Positions 18,794 to 26,399 of a stretch of 43,510 nt of DNA are shown in pieces; position 1 is the first letter of the stretch; every line of letters starts with the position of its first letter. Position numbers and translations under genes: made by a program. The notes under the pieces are model-generated. The model made no database searches, was not told the origin of the DNA, and saw only the letters and a list, made by a program, of their open reading frames with translations. The DNA lies in contig JAMCSN010000294.1 of the NCBI GenBank assembly GCA_023381535.1, positions 1-43,510 of the forward strand, in the 5' to 3' direction. Source of the stretch: Bacteroidota bacterium. Its GTDB lineage: Bacteria > Bacteroidota > Ignavibacteria > Ignavibacteriales > Melioribacteraceae.

Positions 18794-21439
18794 ATGAAAA
18801 AACTTACCTTTGTAATACTTTTCATGATTTTAGGATCAGCTAATAATTATGCAACAAACACTCCTGATTACTACAAAGACAAAATCCAATTGATAGATCT
18901 TGATCATGCTAAGTTCTCCGATTTCAAATCGCTTGTTAACACTGTGAATGAGAAAATTAGTCAAGCTTCACTAAATAATTATGATGCTGTACTTCTAAGA
19001 TCAGAAATATTTTCAGACATATTCACGCATCCAATCGCAAAATCACCGGCGCTTCAGCTAATAAAATCTGCTTGCGAAACTGCCAAACGGAACAATCTAA
19101 AATTGTTCATCGACTTGGATTTTGCGAAAAACAACCCGAACAATTTACAGTCCGAATCAACAAAGGAAATAAAATCCAACATTAATTTGCTTGTGTCCGT
19201 CTGCCAGATTGACGGCTTCTATTTTTCAGATATCAACTTCAATTCCGAGAGCAATTATGATTTGTTCGAAGACATTGTTGTTGAATCTGCAATGGTAAAA
19301 CCATACCTGCTAATCGCAACTTCAAAAAATTCCGTGAATAATGACTCGACTAAAAGAACTAAATTATTGGAAAATGGAATTATTGATTTTGTAGTTAACG
19401 AGAGACCTATCTTTACAATAGAGTATAATAAAAACGCCAACATCGATCCGAATCAAAAGTTTCTGAAAAGTTATCTCAAACGTTTAACACCATATCATTT
19501 TATAAAACTAGATTTTTCCGAGCTACTAAAAACCAATTCAGCTAGGAATGTTCATCTTCCGGATGGAAGGACGAAAGAGTTTGGAAGGGACCAATCACTT
19601 AATTTTATTTCGCTGGCAAAGGGCGACTCATTAAAATTTAGCATTGGAAATACAGCTTATAGTTATTCCAAAAAAGATTGGGCCATTCCATACAATTATC
19701 TACTCCACCAAGATAAAAGTTTTAGCCGCAGCGGTGAATGGATTGAATTCAGAAAACCATTTGCAAGAATTAGAAGTAACGACACATACAATTTACTGTG
19801 CAGAACAAAATTTCCTTCCATGGCATTCATCAACGGAGAAAAAGTTAAAATTTATAAGACCGGAATCTTTTTCAAAAAAATAAAATTGGTAGAAGGTCTC
19901 AATAAACTTAGAGCAGAAGCTGTAAGCAGCAAAGGTGAAAAAGCTTTGTATGAAGATATGGTTCTGTATAAAAAGCCCGATACTTCTTTGGAAGCAACTA
20001 AGTTCGGTATTGATTCTACTTCTATTCGACCAAATGAAAACTTGGTACTTCTGCCCAGCGATTTATTGACAGTTAAATTTAACGCCACCAAAAATCAAAA
20101 AGCTCTGGTTGAAATCGTGCCCTCAGATAAAGTCTTCGAGTGTTTTGCGAATGATCCTAATAACGTTAACAGTTATGTGGCGGCAATTCCGTTAAATGAA
20201 TTCAACAAGAACCAAAAGTATGGCATAAAAGTAATTCTTAAGTCTGCTGATTCGACCAACCAAAAGTCGGTAGAAAAAATTTCCAAAAACCACTTTGTCA
20301 TCAAAGACAAAAATGATTTTCCGTTTCTTGCTACCACCGAGGACAATTCCCTTTTTACTTATACTCTTGCACCGATACGCTTAGGCGCTCCGTTGAGAAT
20401 TGAATTACCTAAGGATGTTATTCTAAAATCGAACGGAATATTTGGAAATTTTTACCGGGTTCGGCTTAGCGAGACCGAAGAAGGTTACATCTCCAACGAA
20501 TATGTTAAAGAACTTCCGGCAGGGACAATTCAGCCAAGCTATTTTATAAATCCCATCACGAGCTTTCCATCAGACACTGGAGACATCGTGGAAATTCCGT
20601 ACTTAGAAAACGTTCCTTACGATGTATATGCCGACCCCTATTCAAAAAGAATAACAATTAATTTGTACGGAGTAAAAACCAGCAGCACATGGATCATTCA
20701 CAAACCGAATCTGAAATACATTGAAGAAATTACCTGGCAGCAAATTTCCAAAGGAACTTATCGCATATACGTTAATTTGAAGACGGATAAAATTTGGGGT
20801 TACGATATCAAGCCGCACGGAAAGGAATTGATCTTTAGAATCAAATATCCCCCGGTTTACCATTTGAAAAGTCCTTTGCCGCTTAAAGGGATTAAGATTT
20901 CGATCGAAGCCGGTCACGGTGGAAGTAACTCGGGTGCAATTGGTTTATCGGGAGTAAAAGAAAAAGATATTAATCTTTCTCTCTCAAAAAAAATAGAAAA
21001 ACTTTTTAAGAGTAAAGGAGCTCAAGTTTTACAAGTTAGAGATACCGACAGAGACATGAGTTTGACATTGAAACGAGATACGGTAACCAACTCGGATGCA
21101 AACATACACATCAGCATTCACGCTAACGCGAGCGACCCGGAAGATGAGTTTTTAGGAACATCAGGCACCGCAACATTTTACAACAATCCATTCTGGGCTA
21201 AATTTTCCGAGTTTGTTTTTAACAGATTGATTCAGCTGAGTTTAAAACCGTTTGGTTCCGTCGGATCGTTCAACTACCGAGTTATCAGAATGTCGGATAT
21301 GCCGGCAATCTTAGTTGAACAAGCATTTTTGTCCAATGCCGAAGACGAAGAAAAATTGACCGATGATAAGTTCAGGGACAAAATGGCTCAGAAGATTTAT
21401 GAAGGATTGATAGATTATCTTAAATACATGAAAGACTAG
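18794..21439 (+). CDS. N-acetylmuramoyl-L-alanine amidase (Amidase_3) with degenerate GHL10-like N-terminal domain
   Basis: The protein has 881 residues and a signal peptide (MKKLTFVILFMILGSANNYA). Residues ~30-240 resemble a decayed GHL10 barrel: YDAVLLRSEIFSDIF, LIKSACETAKRNNLKLFIDLDF and CQIDGFYFSDINF align in order with the two neighbouring GHL10 enzymes, but the DD pair after the IDG strand is SD. An SH3-like segment lies near 525-575 (NFYRVRLSETEEGYISNEY), then an AMIN-like beta domain near 600-690. The C-terminal ~180 residues are a full Amidase_3 zinc enzyme: EAGHGG, the Glu in SGVKEKD, SIHANA and catalytic Glu in LVEQAFLSNAEDE. It should cleave MurNAc-L-Ala bonds in the periplasm. 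It is 132 bases after the GHL10 gene and 15 before the kinase gene. Confidence 0.92.
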   Translation: MKKLTFVILFMILGSANNYATNTPDYYKDKIQLIDLDHAKFSDFKSLVNTVNEKISQASLNNYDAVLLRSEIFSDIFTHPIAKSPALQLIKSACETAKRNNLKLFIDLDFAKNNPNNLQSESTKEIKSNINLLVSVCQIDGFYFSDINFNSESNYDLFEDIVVESAMVKPYLLIATSKNSVNNDSTKRTKLLENGIIDFVVNERPIFTIEYNKNANIDPNQKFLKSYLKRLTPYHFIKLDFSELLKTNSARNVHLPDGRTKEFGRDQSLNFISLAKGDSLKFSIGNTAYSYSKKDWAIPYNYLLHQDKSFSRSGEWIEFRKPFARIRSNDTYNLLCRTKFPSMAFINGEKVKIYKTGIFFKKIKLVEGLNKLRAEAVSSKGEKALYEDMVLYKKPDTSLEATKFGIDSTSIRPNENLVLLPSDLLTVKFNATKNQKALVEIVPSDKVFECFANDPNNVNSYVAAIPLNEFNKNQKYGIKVILKSADSTNQKSVEKISKNHFVIKDKNDFPFLATTEDNSLFTYTLAPIRLGAPLRIELPKDVILKSNGIFGNFYRVRLSETEEGYISNEYVKELPAGTIQPSYFINPITSFPSDTGDIVEIPYLENVPYDVYADPYSKRITINLYGVKTSSTWIIHKPNLKYIEEITWQQISKGTYRIYVNLKTDKIWGYDIKPHGKELIFRIKYPPVYHLKSPLPLKGIKISIEAGHGGSNSGAIGLSGVKEKDINLSLSKKIEKLFKSKGAQVLQVRDTDRDMSLTLKRDTVTNSDANIHISIHANASDPEDEFLGTSGTATFYNNPFWAKFSEFVFNRLIQLSLKPFGSVGSFNYRVIRMSDMPAILVEQAFLSNAEDEEKLTDDKFRDKMAQKIYEGLIDYLKYMKD

Positions 21440-21454
21440 TTCAACAAGTTGATT

Positions 21455-22387
21455 ATGAAATACCTAACTGGTTTAGACGGCGGCGGAACAAAAACTAGGT
21501 GTGTGATCACCAACTTTAATTTTGAACCGCTATACACATGCCAGGGAGGTGCATCCAATTTTCTAATTGTTGGAACGGAAAAAGTTTCGGAAATAATTCT
21601 TTCACTCATTATAGAATCCATCGAAGCGTTAAAAATATCACCCGAGGATGTTGCTTCAATTTTAATTGGAACGACCGGCGCCGGCAGAACAAGTGATGCA
21701 CAGAAACTCAGAAATGATTTTCTAAAATATTCTGAGTCAAACGGCTACAGTTTCAATTCATTTCAAGTTGAAAGCGACGCAAGAATTGCGCTTGAAGGAG
21801 CTTTTTCCGGCGGACCGGGAATTTTACTGATCGCCGGTACCGGGTCAATTGCATTTGCAAAAGATAAGAGTGATATTGTTCACCGGGTTGGAGGATATGG
21901 AAGACTAATCGGCGATGAAGGAAGCGGAAATACAATTGGCAGAAGTGGTCTTAACGAAGTTGCAAAAGAATTAGACGGACGCGGTTCAAAAACTTTGATG
22001 ACGCAAATGCTCAAGGACAACTTCGGAATTTACGATACACAACAATTAGTCACCGAAGTCTACAGAAATAATTTTGACTTGGCTTCATTTGCACCAAAAG
22101 TATTTGAAGCGGCAAAGAAAGGCGATCTACCAGCTCTTAAAATCTTAGAACATGAATCGGATGAACTTATTAGTCACCTAAAAGCGATCTCAAAAAAACT
22201 TGTTGATGAAAAAATAAAACTGTGTTTAGTTGGTGGAACAATTGCGGCGGACAATTTTTATTCTTCATTATTGAAGGAAAAGATAAAACAGCAAATGCCT
22301 AACGTCACTGTAACTCCGGCAGAATATCCGCCGGAAATTGGCGCGGTTATCATGGCTAAGACATTTGTCGAAAAGAATTCCGAATAA
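21455..22387 (+). CDS. BadF/BadG-type amino-sugar kinase (MurK/NagK-like)
   Basis: The ATG at 21455 gives a 310-residue protein starting MKYLTGLDGGGTKTRC; a TTG two codons upstream is unlikely. The family's phosphate-binding DGGGTKT motif, GTTGAGR, the LLIAGTGSIAF phosphate-2 motif and GGYGRLIGDEGSGN are all present, so the fold and ATP site look intact. BadF-family kinases of this length include N-acetylglucosamine kinase and the MurNAc/GlcNAc kinase MurK of Clostridium acetobutylicum and Tannerella forsythia. With an AmpG-like permease 16 bases downstream and a MurQ etherase in the same island, phosphorylation of MurNAc (with or without GlcNAc) at O6 is the most likely role. The exact substrate cannot be settled from sequence. 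It is cytoplasmic. Confidence 0.85.
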   Translation: MKYLTGLDGGGTKTRCVITNFNFEPLYTCQGGASNFLIVGTEKVSEIILSLIIESIEALKISPEDVASILIGTTGAGRTSDAQKLRNDFLKYSESNGYSFNSFQVESDARIALEGAFSGGPGILLIAGTGSIAFAKDKSDIVHRVGGYGRLIGDEGSGNTIGRSGLNEVAKELDGRGSKTLMTQMLKDNFGIYDTQQLVTEVYRNNFDLASFAPKVFEAAKKGDLPALKILEHESDELISHLKAISKKLVDEKIKLCLVGGTIAADNFYSSLLKEKIKQQMPNVTVTPAEYPPEIGAVIMAKTFVEKNSE

Positions 22388-22403
22388 AACCAGAGTTGAA
22401 TTA

Positions 22404-23918
22404 ATGGCAATTCAAAAGAAGACAACAAGAAACCCGTGGGCATGGATACCAACTTTATATTTTACCGAAGCAATTCCTTACGTAATGGTCATGTCGGTGT
22501 CGGTAATGATGTACAAAAATCTTAACGTCTCCAACAGCGATATTGCTTTCTTCACAAGTCTTCTATACTTCCCTTGGTTCCTAAAATTTTTATGGGGACC
22601 GTTCATTGACATGTTCAAAACGAAAAGGTTGTGGACCATCGCAATGCAAGTTATTGTTGCCATTACCCTCTTTGGTATAGCGCTTGCCTTGACAACAAAT
22701 TTCTATTGGAGCCTATCACTCTTTGTCTTTGCCTTAATGGCTTTCGCTTCTGCCACTCATGACATTGCTGCCGATGGCTTTTATATGCTTAGTCTGGAAG
22801 AACAACAGCAATCTGCATTTGTCGGTGTAAGGGCAACCTTCTACCGCATCGCCACAATTTTTGGTTCGGGACTTCTTGTAGTAATTGCCGGTGAACTGGC
22901 GCCAACAACAGGATTCAAAAGTGCATGGTCAATTGTTTTTGTAATTGCCGGAATTTTGTTTGTAGCACTTTTCATTTATCACCGCCTTATCCTTCCCTAT
23001 CCAACCGAGGATGTTGGAACATTGGGCGGCAAAAAACTTCACGGCAAACAAGTCGGTCTATTGATTGGCGGTTTTATTCTATTTGCCGGAATAATTTACG
23101 CGGCATTTATTCTTCTCAGTTCCATTCTTGGTTTATTCGGAATGGTTCATCCTTGGAGGACAATTGTTTCGACAATTTCTCTCGTAATCATTACGGTAAT
23201 TCTTTTTAGAACTTATGTCGCCAAAATTGTAGAGAATTTTGAAAAGTCCGAAACTAAAAATGAATTGATGTTACCGTTTATAGAATTCTTGAAAGCGTTC
23301 GTAATCTTCATGCAGAAAGAAGACATCTGGAAAATTCTTGGTTTCCTATTGTTCTATAGATTCGCGGAAGCGCAATTGGTAAAACTTGTTCAACCATTCT
23401 TGCTCGATCCGAGGACCAAAGGCGGACTTGAACTTTCTACTGCGGAAGTAGGAATAGTTTACGGAACAGTTGGAATAATTGCTCTAACCGTTGGCGGATT
23501 GATAGGCGGTTATGTAATTTCAAAACAAGGTTTGAAGTGGTGGCTGTGGCCGATGGTGATCATCATGCATTTACCGGATTTGGCTTTTGTTTATTTATCA
23601 CAGTATATGCCGACAAACTTTTTAGTTATAAATATTGCCGTCGCTTTGGAACAGTTCGGCTATGGATTTGGTTTCACCGCATATATGATGTACATGATTA
23701 TGGTTTCTCAAGGTGAACACAAAACGTCGCACTTTGCAATCTGTACCGGAATAATGGCACTCGGCATGATGCTTCCGGGAATGTACAGCGGCGCCTTGCA
23801 GGAACAAATCGGCTATCAGCATTTCTTCTTGTGGGTAATTCTTTCAACAGTACCCGGATTTATCGTTGCGGCTTTAGTTAAAATTGAGCCGGGATTCGGG
23901 AAAAAGAAATTAGCTTAG
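22404..23918 (+). CDS. AmpG-like major facilitator permease
   Basis: I place the start at ATG 22404 (MAIQKKTTRNPWAWIPTLYF); a longer frame from 22338 would overlap the kinase by 50 bases and add a non-conserved leader. The 504-residue product has about 12-14 hydrophobic segments. It shows the AmpG-style N-terminus (YFTEAIPYVMVMSVSVMMYK), the KFLWGPFIDMF loop and the ATHDIAADGFYMLSL segment, related to the SQDI-D motif of AmpG. AmpG imports anhydro-muropeptides through the inner membrane; a related transporter (MurT) in Tannerella imports free MurNAc. Context (kinase upstream, NlpC/P60 peptidase downstream, MurQ nearby) supports uptake of MurNAc or muropeptide fragments. The chemical form carried is uncertain. 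Confidence 0.87.
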   Translation: MAIQKKTTRNPWAWIPTLYFTEAIPYVMVMSVSVMMYKNLNVSNSDIAFFTSLLYFPWFLKFLWGPFIDMFKTKRLWTIAMQVIVAITLFGIALALTTNFYWSLSLFVFALMAFASATHDIAADGFYMLSLEEQQQSAFVGVRATFYRIATIFGSGLLVVIAGELAPTTGFKSAWSIVFVIAGILFVALFIYHRLILPYPTEDVGTLGGKKLHGKQVGLLIGGFILFAGIIYAAFILLSSILGLFGMVHPWRTIVSTISLVIITVILFRTYVAKIVENFEKSETKNELMLPFIEFLKAFVIFMQKEDIWKILGFLLFYRFAEAQLVKLVQPFLLDPRTKGGLELSTAEVGIVYGTVGIIALTVGGLIGGYVISKQGLKWWLWPMVIIMHLPDLAFVYLSQYMPTNFLVINIAVALEQFGYGFGFTAYMMYMIMVSQGEHKTSHFAICTGIMALGMMLPGMYSGALQEQIGYQHFFLWVILSTVPGFIVAALVKIEPGFGKKKLA

Positions 23919-23941
23919 TTTCTCTGCACACGGAGTATTTT

Positions 23942-25132
23942 ATGAAAAAAATATTTTTTCTACTTTTTTTGTCAATGATACTTCAACTTAATGCACAGGA
24001 GGACAAGATTAACTCTGTAATCAAAGTTATAGCAGATACCGAACATCATTATGCGCCTGACAAAAGAACTGCCGTTTGGGAAGTAAGCGCAAATGAACTG
24101 AATGGAGTAATCACATTAAGCGGTGAGACAAATATTAAAGCTGCAAAAAATTACTTGCTCGATAAGCTGAAGACAATGAATGTTCCTCTCAAAGATGAAA
24201 TACAAACGCTGCCGGCTAAAGATTTGGGAGAAAATATTTACGGTATCGTCAACTTATCTGTTGCAAATATCAGAACCGAACCCGAGGATCGCGCAGAGCT
24301 TGCCTCCCAATCTCTATTGGGAACTTGTGTGAAAATCTTAAAGAAAATTCCCGGTTATTGTTTAATACAAACGCCGGATGAATACATTGGTTGGATGGAT
24401 AACGACGGATTGGTTCCCGTCAACAAAACAGCAATTGAAAATTGGATGCAATCCGAAAAGGTAATTTTTACAAAAGAATTTGGATTTGTTTTTGCAACGC
24501 CGGACATTTCAGAAAATCGCGTTTCAGATTTAGCCGCCGGAGATTTAGTATCGCTTGAAAGTGAAGAGAATAATTTTTACAAAGTTAAATATCCCGATAA
24601 CAGAATTGGTTTCATTCCAAAGTCTGACTGTGAACCATTTAAGAGTTGGCTGGATAAAAGAAATCCAACCGGAGATGACATAATTTCAACCACAAAACTT
24701 TTTCTAGGATTTCCATATTTATGGGGAGGCACTTCCGTAAAAGGTATGGACTGCAGCGGTTTTACAAAGACCGTTTATTTTATGAATGGAATCGTACTAC
24801 CGCGTGATGCATCACAACAAGTTCACACCGGCGTGCTGGTTGATACTAAATCCGGATTCGGTAATTTGCAGACGGGTGATTTATTGTTTTTTGGTTTCGC
24901 GGCAACAGACTCCACAAAAGAAAGAATAACCCATGTGGGAATTTACATCGGCAACCTAAAATTCATTCACAGCTCCGGTATGGTAAAAATTAATTCGTTC
25001 GATAAGAACTCACCCGATTACAGTGATTTTAGAACAATGCATTTCATCCGCGCAAAAAGAATTTTGGGATCGCTCGATAAAAACGGAATTACCACCATAA
25101 AGAAGAACAAATTTTATTTTGGAGAAATGTGA
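23942..25132 (+). CDS. Secreted NlpC/P60 peptidase with SH3 domains (gamma-D-Glu-diamino acid endopeptidase type)
   Basis: The protein has 396 residues, a signal peptide (MKKIFFLLFLSMILQLNAQ) and GGAG seven bases before its ATG. Residues ~25-85 have a BON-like pattern (GVITLSGETNIKAAKNYLLD). Two bacterial SH3 domains follow (YGIVNLSVANIRTEPEDRAE with YIGWMDNDG, and a second ending RIGFIPKSD). The catalytic NlpC/P60 domain contains nucleophile Cys271 in GMDCSGFTKT, the His in THVGIYIG and a third polar residue in FIHSSG. This is the YkfC/dipeptidyl-peptidase VI architecture, which releases L-Ala-gamma-D-Glu from stem peptides with a free N-terminal Ala. The next gene encodes the epimerase for exactly that dipeptide and overlaps it by one base. 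Confidence 0.92.
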   Translation: MKKIFFLLFLSMILQLNAQEDKINSVIKVIADTEHHYAPDKRTAVWEVSANELNGVITLSGETNIKAAKNYLLDKLKTMNVPLKDEIQTLPAKDLGENIYGIVNLSVANIRTEPEDRAELASQSLLGTCVKILKKIPGYCLIQTPDEYIGWMDNDGLVPVNKTAIENWMQSEKVIFTKEFGFVFATPDISENRVSDLAAGDLVSLESEENNFYKVKYPDNRIGFIPKSDCEPFKSWLDKRNPTGDDIISTTKLFLGFPYLWGGTSVKGMDCSGFTKTVYFMNGIVLPRDASQQVHTGVLVDTKSGFGNLQTGDLLFFGFAATDSTKERITHVGIYIGNLKFIHSSGMVKINSFDKNSPDYSDFRTMHFIRAKRILGSLDKNGITTIKKNKFYFGEM

Positions 25133-26277
25133 TGGCACAAAATAGAAGAAAATTTCTTACTCAAGTTGGTTTAATCGGCGGTGCTGTAATGTCTGGGGGA
25201 TTAAACACAAACATCTTTGCAAAAAAAATTAATATCACAAAAAAGAATTCAACCATGAAATTCTCATTCAAACCTTATACCTTAGAGTTGAAACACGTAT
25301 TCACGTTAGCAACCAGTTCCCGTACCACAACACCGGTTATGTTGACAAAGATTGAATATGAAGGTGTCACAGGTTACGGCGAAGCTTCTATGCCCCCTTA
25401 CCTCGGTGAGTCGCATGAAACCGCAGCAAAGTTTTTATCTAAAGTTGATCTTGCACAATTCAAAGATCCTTTTGATATGGAAACGATTTTAGAATATGTA
25501 GATGAGATCGACACGTTTAATCCGGCGGCAAAAGCTTCGGTGGACATTGCCTTGCATGATCTGGTTGGAAAACTTATCGGTCAACCATGGTACAAGATGT
25601 GGGGATTCAACAAAGACAAAACTCCTTACACTTCGTTTACGATCGGCATTGATACGAAGGATGTTATAATTCAGAAGACAAAAGAAGCAGCCGAATACAA
25701 AATTCTCAAAGTCAAACTTGGGCGTGATACCGATAAAATGTTGATCGAAACCATTCGCTCGATCACCGATAAACCGATCACTGTAGATGTGAATCAAGGT
25801 TGGAAAGACAAATTCTTTGCGCTGGACATGATCAATTGGCTGAAAGATAAAAATGTGTTGTACGTTGAACAACCTATGCCGAAAGAAATGGTTGATGACA
25901 TGGCTTGGTTAACGGAAAAAAGTCCTTTGCCAACAATGGGGGACGAGAGTGTGCAAAGACTTCCCGATGTTATAAAAGCGCACGGCGTTTATTCCGGCAT
26001 TAATATTAAGCTGATGAAATCAACCGGATTGCGGGAAGCATTTAAAATGCTGAACCTTGCAAAAGCTCTTAACATGAAAATCATGCTCGGCTGCATGACC
26101 GAGACTTCGTGCGCAATTTCCGCAGCATCGCAACTAGCACCTGAAGTTCACTACGCCGATCTTGACGGCGCTTTACTAATCAAGAATGATGTCTTTGAGG
26201 GAACAAGAATTATTGATGGTAAAGTGACCTTAACGGATAAACCGGGAATCGGATTGACAAAAGTTTTGCCTTATTAG
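25132..26277 (+). CDS. Dipeptide epimerase (L-Ala-D/L-Glu epimerase type), Tat-exported
   Basis: The ATG at 25132 overlaps the previous stop codon (TGATG) and is preceded by GGAG; the GTG one codon earlier is not needed. The 381-residue protein begins with a twin-arginine leader (NRRKFLTQVGLIGGAVMSGG) and so is predicted to be exported folded. The enolase-superfamily muconate-lactonizing/AEE barrel shows the catalytic lysine strand KILKVKLG, metal ligands in VDVNQGW, YVEQPMP and MGDESV, and the second catalytic lysine in GINIKLMKS. Coupling to the NlpC/P60 gene identifies the likely substrate as L-Ala-D-Glu from murein. The export signal implies that epimerisation happens outside the cytoplasm before dipeptide uptake or hydrolysis. 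Confidence 0.92.
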   Translation: MAQNRRKFLTQVGLIGGAVMSGGLNTNIFAKKINITKKNSTMKFSFKPYTLELKHVFTLATSSRTTTPVMLTKIEYEGVTGYGEASMPPYLGESHETAAKFLSKVDLAQFKDPFDMETILEYVDEIDTFNPAAKASVDIALHDLVGKLIGQPWYKMWGFNKDKTPYTSFTIGIDTKDVIIQKTKEAAEYKILKVKLGRDTDKMLIETIRSITDKPITVDVNQGWKDKFFALDMINWLKDKNVLYVEQPMPKEMVDDMAWLTEKSPLPTMGDESVQRLPDVIKAHGVYSGINIKLMKSTGLREAFKMLNLAKALNMKIMLGCMTETSCAISAASQLAPEVHYADLDGALLIKNDVFEGTRIIDGKVTLTDKPGIGLTKVLPY

Positions 26278-26288
26278 AATTATTTTTT

Positions 26289-26397
26289 GAGGTTGTCTCA
26301 AAAGTAATTTTCAATTTTAGAATCTGTGAAGATCTGTTTAAATCTGTGTTATCCGCGTTCCATTTTCGATTAAACAAGTACTTTTGAGACTGCCTAC
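26289..26397. repeat. MITE-like palindromic element, copy A
   Basis: The ends are inverted repeats: GAGGTTGTCTCAAAAGTA at 26289-26306 and TACTTTTGAGACTGCCTAC at 26379-26397, with 15-16 of 18 positions pairing. The interior carries repeated ATCTGTG-type words. It aligns along its length with the reverse complement of copy B at 28780-28894, so the two are inverted copies of one family. It fills the gap between two convergent genes and ends two bases before the nagB-like stop codon. It encodes nothing. Confidence 0.75.
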
Positions 26398-26399
26398 TT

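Noticed and set aside
22338..22403. Longer N-terminus for the AmpG-like permease
   Set aside because: It would overlap the kinase gene by 50 bases and adds a charged leader ahead of the family's normal start at 22404.
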